Shown here piece by piece: positions 45,333 through 56,900 of a stretch of DNA of 64,000 bases. Location of the stretch: positions 372,001 through 436,000 of the forward strand of contig NC_063156.1 of the NCBI RefSeq assembly GCF_020921035.1. Reading direction: 5' to 3'. The translations under genes and the position numbers were made by a program. The DNA is from Rhodamnia argentea. Its lineage: Eukaryota > Streptophyta > Magnoliopsida > Myrtales > Myrtaceae. Under the pieces are notes generated by a model. It worked only from the letters and a program-made list of their open reading frames with translations. It was not told the origin of the DNA and did no database searches. Position 1 is the stretch's first letter; every line of letters starts with the position of its first letter.

Positions 45333-47153
45333 CTAACGACTTCGTTCTTCATTGGGACGCTTTTCTTTACATGCTACAGTATTACAGTAACATTTCATCC
45401 TTTGCAGGACATCAGCACAACGAACATGGCTAACTGTGTAATCAAAAGTCAACTCTGTTAATGGCAGTATGTCTTTCGAAGCAAAAAACTTTATGTGAGG
45501 CATGCTCTTGTCGTCGTGATCATAGAGCACATTTTGTGCATACAGATTTGGAGAGCAACTGTGGTTGATAAACCTCCCAATGTTTCCATTTGCCTTGGCA
45601 TCAATAGTAAAGTACTCACCATTCTCCTCATGGGTGGCACCAACAACCCCGATATTAAAGAAGTACTGGTGTTTGTTGAACTCCGGCGAGGCTAACACAT
45701 CTGGAAGTACTTTGCCAATGTACTCGCAGACAAAACTTCCTAACGGGATGTGTGACCGTGATCTAACGCCCCACCCCTTTCCTCGAGTTTGAAATATCTC
45801 TAGGTCAAACTTGATGCCGCTTTGGCTCGCTCTGTTTATGCAAGAGTGCGAGCAAGAACAGTATGGGCCACACTCATAAACAAGGGGCTTAAACTTGGAA
45901 ATTCTTCCATCCTGTTTGTATGGCAATTCCCTTCCATTCTTTATTGCACAAGAACATATCATGGAATGACATCCTTCCTCGCAATTGCAACCGATTGGAG
46001 GAGACAGATCCTTTTGCTCTGGATAGATGATATCAACAATGTAATTAAAAGGCGAAGGTCCATCCTTACCAACTGCACCGGAAACTCGAATCGGTACCTT
46101 TTCTCTCCCTCGAGATATATCATCCACACAAACACGTTCAAGAGCTCTTGAAACATTCGAAGTCCCATCATGGCTATTTCTCGTCAAGTCTCTGGTCAAT
46201 CTGAACATGTACATCAGCTTTCCGAAAGGCCCTCTTTCTATCCAATACCGTCGCACGTAGAATATACCTTGGTAAACATACTTGCAGTTAGAAAGTCTCT
46301 CGTGGTTGGCATGCCTAGGGCCAGAACCACACTTCGTAAGCTTATATCTGCGAACAAAGCGCACGGGATGATTGGAATGCATGCTATTCCTCAGGGCAAG
46401 ATTACCCCCACTAAGCTTTTGATCCTTGAGGCAACCCCTTCCCCCGAATACACGGTTTCCACCTTCGCCACAGTAAATTACCTCATCTTTGGACTTCATG
46501 CAATTTGAGTATTGGCCAGACTCAACAATACTCGTGGCATAAGGTTTCCCGTCCTTCGATACCCAATCTATGCCTTTCACAATTTGACCGTGAACGCCAG
46601 TCACAACCAGCTCGGCCCTACAACAGAACTCCTGCCCTATTTCAACACCAGGCACAGGGCCTCGCAATTTCCCAGGATTAACACACTTCTTTGACATTTT
46701 CATTCGCTCCAAAGCCTCGCTAAAAACTGAAATTCCAGAGTCTTTTTCAAACACATGCTTTGACTTCCGCGCACCTTTAACCTCTTCAAAAATCTTGTGA
46801 AACGCGCGAACCGCCTCCTTCACCTTCATCTGATCACTAACACCTTCCTTGCCTTGAGCAGCAGAAGTTCTCAAGTCTCTCCTCCCAACACCACCGCAAG
46901 CATCAACGTAGGGCACTTTGGCAGAATTTACCTCAGTAGGACGCGTCTTCGAGCGCACTGGAACGGCGACCGCGGCTTCATCGTCCGGTTTGGAGTAAGA
47001 AGCACCGGCTCCGTCCAAACGACTCTTGGATGAACAGCCACCTTTGCCTCCTCCATTCTCTGCGGACTCGGTGCGTTCGTCTGGTTTACGACATCCTCCG
47101 GGGCTGTCAACTCTCAGTCGCTTTCCCAGGGAGTGAAACCTCCTATCTCCCAT
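45333..47153 (-). CDS. SUVH-type histone H3K9 methyltransferase (SUVH5/6-like), intronless CDS
   Basis: 606 residues in one exon. The N-terminal ~105 residues are low-complexity and basic. VKEAVRAFHKIFEEV (111-125) is the helix preceding the SRA/YDG domain (about 163-320; GPVPGVEIGQEF, then YATSIVESG), which binds methylated cytosine. Pre-SET cysteines run from GCNCEEGC (388-395) to about 438. The SET domain has GWGVRS (460-465), FINHSCSPN (528-536) and ELTFDY (567-572), covering the cofactor and catalytic signatures. The post-SET is CYCNTVAC (588-595). The pathway is H3K9 dimethylation coupled to DNA methylation in chromatin. The N-terminus is shorter than in typical SUVH5/6 proteins. All catalytic motifs are present, so it should be active. 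SUVH5/6 versus other SUVH subclasses is judged from the SRA and pre-SRA text only. Confidence 0.92.
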   Translation of the reverse strand: MGDRRFHSLGKRLRVDSPGGCRKPDERTESAENGGGKGGCSSKSRLDGAGASYSKPDDEAAVAVPVRSKTRPTEVNSAKVPYVDACGGVGRRDLRTSAAQGKEGVSDQMKVKEAVRAFHKIFEEVKGARKSKHVFEKDSGISVFSEALERMKMSKKCVNPGKLRGPVPGVEIGQEFCCRAELVVTGVHGQIVKGIDWVSKDGKPYATSIVESGQYSNCMKSKDEVIYCGEGGNRVFGGRGCLKDQKLSGGNLALRNSMHSNHPVRFVRRYKLTKCGSGPRHANHERLSNCKYVYQGIFYVRRYWIERGPFGKLMYMFRLTRDLTRNSHDGTSNVSRALERVCVDDISRGREKVPIRVSGAVGKDGPSPFNYIVDIIYPEQKDLSPPIGCNCEEGCHSMICSCAIKNGRELPYKQDGRISKFKPLVYECGPYCSCSHSCINRASQSGIKFDLEIFQTRGKGWGVRSRSHIPLGSFVCEYIGKVLPDVLASPEFNKHQYFFNIGVVGATHEENGEYFTIDAKANGNIGRFINHSCSPNLYAQNVLYDHDDKSMPHIKFFASKDILPLTELTFDYTVSHVRCADVLQRMKCYCNTVACKEKRPNEERSR

Positions 47154-47700
47154 TTCTGAAGCCGCAGGTCACGAAAAGCGAAGCACTCTGGTCGCTATCA
47201 GGACCGGCAAGAACCGTGCAAAACAGAAAATTATCAGAAGCGAACAGCAGAGTAGGGGGAACAGAAGGCTAGAAAGCGACAATGCAAGATGCGCGAAGCA
47301 TGAAGCCGGAAACCGAAAACGAGGAGAAAGAAAAGATCCCTAGGTTTACACGATACATGAGTTCAACTATAGAAGAAGTGAAGTAGTAATGGCGCGAGCA
47401 AGAAGAGAGAAAGGCTGAGTCAAAGAGTGACGTAGAGGAAGGCGAAGAGGAAGAAGAAGAAGAAGAAGAAGAGAACCTGATGTAAAGCCTCGAGACGGGA
47501 GCGAAGAACGAGAGGAAAGCCCGTTCTGAACGACGAAGAAGGAGAAGAAGAGGAAGAAGAGAGAGAGAGAGAGAGAGAGTGTGTGTGTGTGTGTGTTTTT
47601 TGAAAACCGCCTCGGAACAACAAAATGAAATGAGTAGACTAGACGTAAAGCTGCTGAAGCTGCGAACAGGGGCCAAAACGGCCTGCGTTTTGGGAAGCTA
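47154..47700 (-). promoter_or_regulatory. SUVH 5' leader/promoter region with microsatellites
   Basis: Upstream of the SUVH start, a (GAA)n-like stretch (about 47450-47475) and a (GA)n(GT)n run (about 47560-47597) occur, read as pyrimidine-rich on the coding strand, typical of plant 5' leaders. The overlapping frames of up to 135 codons are low-complexity translations of these runs, not genes. Confidence 0.45.
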
Positions 47701-48104
47701 GTGTGGAATAACAAAACGCGGGTTCGTAATTTGGGATAAGTCGGTTCATTAAAAATTTAAAACGCGGGATTAATACCATCAAAAACTTCAAATCGGTAAA
47801 TATGTAACAAATTCATGACATATTTTTTTACCGTAAAGAACTCCGGAGTGATAAAATTTTAATAAATTTATCTCAAATTAATTTTTAATCATAATTAATC
47901 TTAAATCGGTACAGTCATGACAAATTCACTACCAAATTTCGTCAAAACCAAATAATTTCATTTCACTTTGTCTTAGTCATTGCGCCTCCGACTATTCTAA
48001 AGACCCTTAGGCTTAGCTCCCCTTCTCCGCCTCTCTCTCCTTTCTCTCTTTCCCCCTGTAATATTTGTCTGCTCGTCTCGCCTCCCACCTCTCTTTTAAG
48101 TTTT

Positions 48105-48376
48105 ATGCCATCATTCTCCGGGCATTTGAGCTCCCCAGACGGCATCGTCGATGGCCACAACCGCACCTCGTGAGTCGTGATCTCAAATCTACTAAGGCAT
48201 AAATGTACGCAAGAATCCAATATGGATTAAGATTGGTAACCACTAAAGTTTCGATTATTTTCTTTTCCCCGCTTTTCGGATCGAAAGTCGTTAATGCTGA
48301 CACAACCTCTATTTTCGTTACTTGCAGAGTTGAGGGGCTTGAAAATATACTCGATGAAGCTTTGAGGTCTGGATGA
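48105..48376 (+). CDS. Possible two-exon micro-gene of 37 residues, unassigned
   Basis: ATG at 48105 with exon 48105-48169, donor GTGAGT, acceptor TTGCAG, and exon 48328-48376 ending TGA. Joined, it ends VEGLENILDEALRSG. Splice signals and phase fit, and a pyrimidine-rich stretch precedes it. I recognise no family, and a frame this short can arise by chance. It could also be the end of a longer gene or a noncoding transcript. Confidence 0.25.
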
Positions 48377-49880
48377 GAAGACGGCAATTTTAGAAAGTAA
48401 ACTTAAGTGCTATCGTTCTTCGGTTCTCGTTCTTTAGTAAAAAATTAAGTGCTCTCGTTCTTGCGATAGCATAGTGCAAGTGCAAATCTCCTCGTCTCAC
48501 ATTGAATTGTATTTAATCATTGTTTTTAGATAACTGGAGTGCGAAAGCTTGAAAGTGAAACTGGCGATCCGCAACGTCCCTCACTGGTTCAAGAGTGGTT
48601 TAGAATAATTTAACGAGCTTGGCTCTTAATTATCTGATTGTCCTTGAAAATAATGTTATTTTTTGAGCTTGGTGATGGAATTTTTTTTTGGCTTATTTGC
48701 TGATTTATGGAGCTGGTGGTGATGCAGCTACGGAAGCCGCACCAAGGCAAGACGTAGCACCAGCTTATGCTTAATTGTTATGATTGTTTTGAGACGTAAT
48801 CATGTAATTTCGAAGGATTTAGTTTTCGCAATGAACTTTTGGCATATGTAGTTGCCCTTTAAATATGCTTCCTCTTTTTTGTTTCATCTATTGTGGCATT
48901 ATTTGCAATTTTGAATGAGCAGAAATTAAGCCCTTTCTCAATGTTTGGTACGTAGCGAGGTGTTGTACTTAAACACAATCGACATTTTTGCTAGTAAGGT
49001 GTTGTTGCATGCCAATAAGAGGTCGTAAGGGCGCTAAATTGATCATTTCATAGGCATCGCCTAGATTCATAACTCGTGGTTGAGCTCTGGTATGATTTTT
49101 ACCACTAAATGTTGACTAGGGGATTAATAGAAACTCATCACATGTAGAAGGAAATGATGACGCTCCATGGAAGCTAACCTTGTAAAATCCCAAATCTCCT
49201 TACAACAAGATCACAATGGCAAAATAGAATCATCGTGAGGACGTAAACCCTCTCGCAGAAATAGCTCAACCGACACAACGAGCTATGACAGAATCAAGAA
49301 CGAAGCAACGGATCTAGCACGAAATCGCAAGCTATCGGAGCTAGCAGGTGATAATGCATCCCAACACGCGAAGATCGTGGATTACAAGATCGAGATCTAG
49401 AGAGCCACGACCAGCAGGACTAGACTTGGAGGTTGTGGGAACCATAAGCTACGACCGGCAGGACTCTTGGGGAAGGCGGTGCCAGAGGCATATCGGAGCT
49501 CGGAGTGACCAACGGGGCTCTCTGGAGAGGCGGAGGGGGTGGGATGGACCGAAGAAAGAGAGAGGGTAGGGTGTTTTGGTTGTTTTTCAGTAAAGAAGCC
49601 GCTCAAAATTGAAAAGAGGAGAGAGAAGTTTAAGCGCAATTTTTCAACTTAAGCATGTTTCATTTTCAGTCTGTCAAACCAGAAAAGAGAAAAAAGAAAC
49701 CCTTTCATTTTCATTTTTTATTTTCCAATTAGACATGTCTTAAGACAAGTGTCGCATTTTATGTGGATCCGCTCGCCACGTAAGGCGATGACGTGATGAA
49801 TTCTAACCACTGAATAATTTCTTCGTCAAAAAAGTGAAATTGGGCCCAGTCATAAATAATTCGTTTCAAATCGACTCATT
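48377..49880. other. Intergenic, no gene seen
   Basis: Only short frames. Sequence around 49340-49560 is GC-richer and repeat-like ('gaccagcaggact', 'gaccggcaggact') but carries no recognisable protein. Confidence 0.45.
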
Positions 49881-49899
49881 TAATCTGTTCTATTTACAA

Positions 49900-50326
49900 T
49901 ACCATATATCTCGCCTAAGGTCCGGCCAAGGGCAACGACCCTTGCCTCTAGATCTAGGAGAGGGATGGCCATCTCTCGACTGTGGCAAGCGCCAAAGGCC
50001 CTCGCTTTAGCTTGGCGGGGTCGCCGACCTCTACCGCCCCACCGGCCGAAGGGAATTGACTTTGTGCCCGTGTTTTTTTTTTTTAAGAAAATAGAAAAAG
50101 GAAATAATAAAGAAAAAAATGACGAAAATACGCCTAATCAATTGGTGAGCGATCCTTTTTTAAAACTGATATGGTCATTTTGGGCATTTATTTGAAATAA
50201 TATCTACTTTTATACCCTTATTTGAAACAATGAGGGCACTTCATGCTCTTATTTAAAAACAAAGTTCATTTCAAGTCCTTAATTGAGAAAATGACGGCAC
50301 TCGAGGCCCTTATTTGAAATTTTCCC
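49900..50326. mobile_element. Repeat cluster ending in a MULE-type terminal repeat
   Basis: A GC-rich dispersed-repeat part (49910-50060) is followed, at about 50180-50326, by a version of the Pack-MULE right end: 'cttatttgaaacaatgaggg', 'cttaattgagaaaatgac', 'gaggcccttatttgaaat', 'tttccc'. I find no matching left end, so only one terminus is supported. Confidence 0.5.
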
Positions 50327-52127
50327 TAAAATGAATGGCTCCATGAACTGGCTCGTCAAGTTAGTGAGGAAGATCAAGGGTCGCCTTATGGACGGGGTCA
50401 AGTATCCCCAAATCATGAAATGAATTTGGGCTTTGATTTTGGATTAAATGTAAACGAGTTGCGAGCCGCCCTTTAATTATGAAATGGATTTCGAATTTTA
50501 ATTTCGTATTGTTAAATCGCATTTAAATTCAAGACATTAATCTCGGTTGTTTGTTCGAGAAATGTATATCTTATCACTAATATATGGTTCTTATTTTATA
50601 GACGCTTGCGAAGCTTAATCCATATATATCGAGATCAAGCATTTTTCATCACTTGACATATATACATCAAAATGGAAAGATTTTGAAATGCAACTACATG
50701 AAAAAAGAAAATTCGAGAATATCACATCGCGGACGTAACAAAATCTATCAATGGACGTAATTGATCACAAGGACTCGAGTGACTATGTATTCGACCCAAA
50801 AAGGTGAATATGTAGAGATAAAACTAAAAAATAAAAAGTAAAATGATAATTCGGATATGTCTAATTGAATGTCTTTGTCGACCTTTTTGCAAGCGTTTAA
50901 ATTAAAATTTATATAATGTAATACAACCACCGCAGCTTCACTGGGCCACTATGACGGCTCCATACTATCAAGGAGTACCAATTCAATAGTCGGTTGTACG
51001 CGTAGACGTTGACATTTGATTTTTAATTATTTTTTATTTTGAAAAATTAATTGAAGATCAAGAAAAATTCATAAAATTCAAAATATTTTCCATATTTTTT
51101 TATAGAATTTTTGGAATTTATTTTAATTTGAAAATAGTCAAAATTTGAGAAAAATGCTAAATGTGGTCAGAAAAATAGTAAAAAAATATTCACTAATTCG
51201 AATAAAAAAAATTTTGATTGGGGTCATAGTTTTCTCAAGCTCGTGAGATTTCACGCCTTAATCGAACAAAAAAAATTGAACCTTTTGTAGTTATTTTCTT
51301 ATTTTGATTCAGTTATGACATTTGATTTAGAGATTTTTTTTAATTTCTTTTTGGTCGAATTAATTTCACAATTCGGGCACATTCGAATGTTTGACCTAAT
51401 TTAAAGATATTTTAGACTCATTTTGGAGTTTTCATTTACAATCCATAAAAAAAACGTACTCTAGGCATGTCAAGACAAAAAGTATGAGCTGGCCTAAAGA
51501 GGACGCAGCTGTGAAAAGAGGAGTCGGGGGTCTCTTGGCTAGTTTTAAGGGAGGAAAACAAAAAAGAAGAAAAAAGAAAAAGAGGCGGCGTCATCTCCCT
51601 TCGTAAGAATAGGACAGAATAGGCATCGACGTAAGACGCCGGACCATATCCATATACGTCAGGAGGTCCTTTGAATTTGATCCTCCGGCTGTGCCCCAGG
51701 TTACGAAATGGAAACATGGGAGAGCTCCAGGGAGGTTTTGACCGAGAAGGCAGAGGAGACCAACGCCATTTTTTGGGCTGGTCGTCGGACTTTCCCTTCG
51801 AGGAGACAGGAAGTTGGGATGGCCCTGCTAATCCCGACAGGCAACAGGCCTCCAGGCTACAAAAGGAAAGGGAAGACAGCGCTCATGGAGGGCTTTTTCA
51901 TGGGAACTTGTGAGGACAGAGGGCTTGACACCCAGAAAACTTGTGAGCACACCACCGAAGGGGACGAACGTTCACTGAACTGAGAGGATTTTTGGGGGGG
52001 GACACCGAGAGGAAAACGTTAAAAAGAAGGGGGAGTTAAAAGAGCAGAGAGCTTGAAAAAGAAATTGCTCCTGCGGCTCTTTGAACGGAGGCTGGGTAAT
52101 GGGGCAATTGGATCCCGGGTGACATGA
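50327..52127. other. Intergenic, no supported gene
   Basis: AT-rich to 51430, then GC-richer. The overlapping frames at 51671-51983 (80 and 91 codons) have no domain I recognise; they may be remnants of a captured or retroelement sequence. Confidence 0.4.
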
Positions 52128-52130
52128 TTA

Positions 52131-52282
52131 ATCCGGACTGTCCAAATAAAAAATGAATGGTCCAAATTGATTCACACCACTTTTTTTAAAATTTTGAAAT
52201 TTTTCATAAATTTTTTTTCCTCTCTTATAAAAGGTGATGTGGATAAATTTGGACCGTCCATTTTGAAATGGACGGCCCGGAT
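52131..52282. mobile_element. Foldback/MITE-like inverted repeat
   Basis: Arms at 52131-52180 and 52233-52282 are roughly 80% inverted copies (left 'aatggtccaaattgattcac'; right, read in reverse, 'gacggtccaaatttatccac') around an AT-rich spacer. No coding sequence. Ends and target duplication are uncertain. Confidence 0.55.
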
Positions 52283-52939
52283 CCCTCAATGTCTCACCCC
52301 TACCTTTATTATGGTAGGGGATCCGGATCCGGGTAATGAGAGTTACACTTTCACATGCACAACCAAGGCTCCATTTGTTCCAGCATTACAAATAGGTTTT
52401 GGTGCCCTAAAGTTCTTTTGTCAAATACAAATGGCTTGTGATCTGTTTTTTGCTCAACTTTAAAGATATGCAATTGCATCTCCAAATACCTCTTTAGGAC
52501 CTCAGCCCAAAATAGATCTAGAAATACTTTGGGATGTTGCATTTTCGAAATGTAAATAGATATATTTTTATATAAACATGATAAATTAATTTATTTACCG
52601 TATCATTCATTATTTTGGAATTTACAAATTCAATTATATTTGATTCCAACTTCATTTCAATAATTCATGAAACAAAGAGAGTAAAAAAATAAAAATAAAA
52701 AAAAGGAGTAAACGGGTCCCACTGTCAAGAATTTTGAACGGACAGGCTTCTCTCTCTGTCTCTCTCTCCATTAATTTTCCATCCCTCCATTAATGAAATG
52801 TTTCTGACACACCGTCTCTTCCTCCTGCCCTCTCCCTCTTCACTGACGCGACTCTTCACTGACGTGACGCAACGCGACCCGTTGCCTCTCTCCTCTCCGC
52901 CTCCCTCTTCGCCTCTCGAGCCAAAGCTTCCTCTTCTCA
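52283..52939. other. Intergenic, no gene seen
   Basis: AT-rich, then a CT-rich stretch (about 52740-52920) resembling a 5' leader, interrupted by the short MULE at 52950. Confidence 0.4.
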
Positions 52940-52949
52940 TTTTCAATCC

Positions 52950-53286
52950 GGAAAATTTTCAAGACAAAGACCTAATTACCCTCATTTTCTCAAATAAATC
53001 CCCCGCCTGTGTTCTTCCTTTTTTTAAATTTTTAAATTTTTTTTAAAAACAGAAAAAGAAAAAGAAAAAATAAAATAGTAAATGACCAAAATATTCCAAG
53101 CTAAAATGACTCGAGCCCTTTTTTGAGATTAATATAATCACTTTAGGCCTTTACTTGAAACAATATGCACTTTAGGCCCTTTTGACACAATCGGGGCTAT
53201 TCATGCCCTTATTTAAAATAAGATTTATTTCATATCCTTATTTGAGAAAATAAGGATGCTTGATGTCCTTTTTTTAGAATTTTCCC
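52950..53286. mobile_element. Short non-autonomous MULE, same family as the Pack-MULE
   Basis: The 337-bp element begins 'ggaaaattttcaagacaaag' and ends 'ttttagaattttccc', with 'cttacttgaaacaat' and 'atgcccttatttaaaat' phrases shared with the Pack-MULE right end. It is flanked by a perfect 10-bp direct repeat TTTTCAATCC (52940-52949 and 53287-53296). Size, terminal sequence and target-duplication length all fit a Mutator-like element. It holds no transposase and no captured gene. Confidence 0.75.
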
Positions 53287-53296
53287 TTTTCAATCC

Positions 53297-53730
53297 CTAG
53301 TTTCTTCTCTCCCAAATTTTGCTCTCTCTCGAGAATGACCTGCCCCTCCCATTTTCTTAGAAATTTCAAGAACGAAGCTGCCTTCGCCGTCCCCTTCAAG
53401 AGCCCATCGACGGCTCCGGCTCATTTTCTACTTCCGACGAGTGAAGCATACATCTAATCTGCTGGTGGTTGGCAAACACTAGCGCTTATATTCGTGAAGC
53501 GAACATCCGCCGACGGTGGATTCTCAGCGCTCCGCCGTCCCCGACGCCTACCTCGCCTTCTTCGACCTCGCGCACCACCTCTCCTCCACCTCCTTTGCCA
53601 ACTCGCGTGTCGCCGGCGTATTCGCCTCGTTGACCGCGAATCCGGATGTGTTCGATACGCGACACGTGTTCGACACCAACACACAGTACTTCATAGGATG
53701 TGCCCACTGGGTAGCCTCTTTTTAGAGCAA
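53297..53730 (+). other. GC-rich stretch with an unassigned 69-codon frame
   Basis: The frame at 53516-53725 (MDSQRSAVPDAYLAFFDLAH...) and the C-rich text before it look more gene-like than their surroundings. No domain is recognisable and no splice extension was convincing. It may be a first exon, a captured fragment or the 3' part of a region split by the MULE at 52950. Confidence 0.3.
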
Positions 53731-54151
53731 GAAGATGGTGTTTACTGTTTAGATCGAGACTTTGTAGGGAAATTACTAAAAAAAAGAGTTTTTAATTTAT
53801 TGTAATTATATTAATTGAGCTTTAAATTTTTTTATATCTGTGTCATTTTAATTTATTCGATCAATTTTGTAATATTTAATTTAGGATGTTTTTGATAATT
53901 TTTCCGAACTTCCTAAGATCTTAGGTGATTATCACACAAGCTGCAGTAAAAAGCACGCAATTTTGTCATTTTGAGTGCATAAATAATGTTTCAATAATTC
54001 CGTCCTATAAAATTTCGACCAAAAAAAAAAAAAAACTCCATCCCATAAAATGAGGAAAAAAAAAAAACAGAAACAACAATACCCTCAAATAAGACAAACA
54101 AGTACTTCTCTGAATACATGAACGTATTTGATTTCGTAAATGATAAAACAA
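53731..54151. other. Intergenic, 3' flank of the phytocyanin gene
   Basis: AT-rich sequence with A-runs; nothing coding. Confidence 0.5.
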
Positions 54152-54958
54152 TCATACATGGGCCACCCACAGGACAGTGGCTACAAGGCCTATCAAACCC
54201 GAGACCACCTTATGACTTCGACCATGGACAAGCCCATCTGAAGAAGAAGAAGTAGATGGGGTGTTGCTCTTTGAACCGGGTTTGGTCAGAGCACCCGGCC
54301 CGGGAGCCGCTTGCGGTGCGCCGCCGGGCGAAGCGGCCTGCACCACGTCGACCTGGAGCTTCATCCCTCCAAGGCAATATAACCGGTTACCGGAAATGAA
54401 GTACCACGCGCCGGATCTGGTGAGCGGGACGGACGTGTTGCCGTTCGAGTATGTTTGGAGAGCGTTGGTTGTGCTACAGTTGTCGTAGCTCTCTTTGCTC
54501 ACTTCTTCCACGGTCTCCGACGATTGGTACTGAAACGCTTCACCAACGATATGGCAAGCACACAAAGAGAACCTTTCACGGTTAAACCTCCATGGTTTTC
54601 ACGACATTTATGTTCCAAATGCTAAATCTTGTGATATACGCCTTGGTTTTTACTCATGAAGATTGTGATTTACAAAGTATCGACTACTTCCATCTACTAA
54701 AGTGTCGGTAGAGACATGGAACGGGATCGTGATCTGTGCAATTGCATAGAAATTATGACTACTTCACGGGGCGATATTTAGCATGAGAAACTTACATAAA
54801 ACGTCGCCAACGGCGAAGGTCTTGTCCTTGGCCCAAGTGTTGAGATCGGTACTAATATCCCAGCCGGAGGAGTCCCCTACCGTGTAAGTGGTGGCCTTGC
54901 ACGTCGAAGCTACGGCGCCGAGGATGAGGACGATGCAAATCGGAAGCAGCTTTGCCAT
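54152..54958 (-). CDS. Early nodulin-like phytocyanin (GPI-anchored arabinogalactan type), 2 exons
   Basis: On the minus strand, exon 1 is 54958-54796 and exon 2 is 54537-54152, giving 182 residues. Signal peptide residues 1-22. The plastocyanin-like domain starts TTYTVGDSSGWD and runs to LQVDVV (about 119). The family disulfide pair is kept (Cys75, Cys109), but the copper-ligand positions are not: the usual His of 'HN' is replaced in SETVEEV, the FIC cysteine is Ser103, and the second His is Tyr108; only Met113 remains. It is therefore early-nodulin-like (ENODL), not a redox blue copper protein. Then follow a Pro/Ala/Ser-rich stretch (AP repeats for arabinogalactan) and a C-terminal hydrophobic segment (GLIGLVATVLWVAHV) signalling a GPI anchor. 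Exon 1 uses the inner MAKLLP ATG because it starts the signal peptide. Confidence 0.88.
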
Positions 54959-55829
54959 TTCGAGTTCGAGGATCGACCACCCCACACGGAGTAAGAAAGA
55001 GATTGGAGCAGCTGGGTTTGATCTTGATGATATATATGTGGGAGTGTGCATGGCCTACTGATACGATTAGATTACCTAACTTCTAAAGAAAGTGTTGAGC
55101 TAACTTGTCCCGGGTTGAGAATTCAATACTTACTTTAATGGGATGGAGTACCCAAATATTCACATCAGCGCAGTTTTAATTGCCTAATAATCAGCAAGAT
55201 AATTATTAGTATAAGTTCCCGTGTTTGAAGAAATTAGTACTAACTACTTATATTCCTTCCATGTGAGATGAGCTAGTTTTCTTTAAGCGGTCTTAGGTTT
55301 CTCTCATCTCGAAAATTAGCTCAAACGATGAGGTTTTTCCTCACACTCATAAACCGACCACCACCCTCTTCCACAATCGATGTGAGATATTTCTGACATA
55401 TTTTAAGAAAGAGTAGTGTCTTAAATCGATTCTTGTGAACAAGCTTTGACAAAACATGCGTGATGTTTTCAAACTGGCCATCTATTCTCTTTTTCAAAAG
55501 ATAACAAGTATATGATAAGGTCAATTGGGTGATAATTAGTTGTAAAAAAGATTAGGAGTTTGTTTATGTAATTGAAGAACGAATTAGAAAAAATACGAGG
55601 GAATGCCCGATACGGCTCAAATGTAAGGGAAGAAAATCTAGGAATCAGAGAGTTGGTTGGAGTCGGTGGAGGGTGGGCTTTGTCCGTTGAAGGCAGTTAA
55701 ACACCTCCCAACGCCTCTGCTTTCATGTTTGACCCTATGCAAAGAGACTCTGAAAATTGGTTCTTGTTTCGTAAATGTAACAAATTAGATTACGGAGAGG
55801 GGCATGTATTTCCCTTGTGAAAATTGTCT
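54959..55829. other. Phytocyanin promoter side and intergenic sequence
   Basis: A 'atatatat' stretch near 55030 may serve as a TATA element for the minus-strand gene. No other gene is seen. Confidence 0.4.
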
Positions 55830-56205
55830 AGAAAATCAAACTCAATGCTAAACCTTTTAATTGTGCCAATCCGATCATGAACCTTTTGACGATTTGTCAA
55901 TTTAGTCATTCCGTCCAAACCGCTTATGTAACCGTCTAGTCAACGTTAATCGTACTATGCGACATGGTTAGTACTGATGTAAATAATTTTATTCTTCCAA
56001 TTTATCAGAATACCAAGCAAATTAGATTGATTTTTTCTTTCTTTCTTTTCTTACCTTTTCCCCCTTCTTTCTCCTCCTCCTGTCGTAGGTCTAGCCACAA
56101 GTGAGGGCCGGTGAAATTGAATTGCGCCTCGCCGGCCTCGGGTGAGGGTCAAGCCTCGCACAGCCACTAAGGAACTAGTCTGGTGGTGGTAGGTCCACTC
56201 CTAAG
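55830..56205. repeat. Dispersed two-part repeat copy
   Basis: AT-rich half ('caatgctaaaccttttaatt', 'acgatttgtcaatttagtca') then GC-rich half with 'gtgagggccggtg' and 'ggtgagggtcaagcc'. This is the same order as 13381-13830. Confidence 0.6.
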
Positions 56206-56307
56206 GAATAAATGTATCTTCAAAGGAGAAACAAAATTGCCTATATCTTCATTTCCTTTCTCTTACGATCTCTTCTATCCAACCATACAAAATTGGGTAT
56301 AAGAATA

Positions 56308-56900
56308 GGGGTGAGCAAAGTGGACCACCCGAATAGGAAACCGCTAGGACCGCACTGGACCGACGGGTTTGGTCTGGTTCTCGAGGTCATCGGTTCGGTC
56401 CCCGATTCCTCAAAGTGGAACCGGTGTTCGGGCGGTCCGGTTCTCGATTCTATGATGGAACCGAATCGCTCGGACCGACTAATTTTTATTTTTATTTTTT
56501 AAATAAATAAGTTAATTAAAAAAATAAATCAATTTTGATTCTCTAAAAAAAGATAGAAGGAAACCTAATAGTCATTTTTTGGGTCACTGGTGTGGCCCAA
56601 TTACAATATTCTTCTATTGAGCTTTGGTTTTCTCTATCTCATTTTCACGCATGCATCTTTCCAGGTTTTCTTGCATGCCCAAACTGTTATGTGGGTTTCA
56701 TATTTTTGTTTTCATTTTATTTTTTATTTTTATTTTACCGATTCCATTGGACCGACCAGGAACCGGACTAGACCGGTGGTCCGGTCGGTCCATGGTTCCA
56801 TGGACATTCGGTTCGGTCCACTGTTCTTGAAATTGAGAATTGGTACCACCGGTCTGGTCCACGGTTCTCGAGGGAAACGGACCATGCCGACCGTTATATA
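56308..56900. mobile_element. Dispersed element with 'ggtccggt'-rich inverted arms
   Basis: Left part (56308-56490) is rich in 'ggttcggtcc', 'ccggttctcga'; the right part (56740-56895) has the opposite-strand forms ('ggaccgaccagg', 'ggtccacggttctcgaggg'). An AT-rich middle separates them. It resembles a non-autonomous foldback element common in plant genomes; ends and target duplication were not resolved. The 96- and 103-codon frames across it are not genes. Confidence 0.5.

Noticed and set aside
47269-47714. Three overlapping minus frames of 67-135 codons upstream of SUVH
   Set aside because: They translate (GA)n, (GAA)n and (GT)n runs into Ser/Leu/Phe or His/Thr repeats; leader microsatellites.
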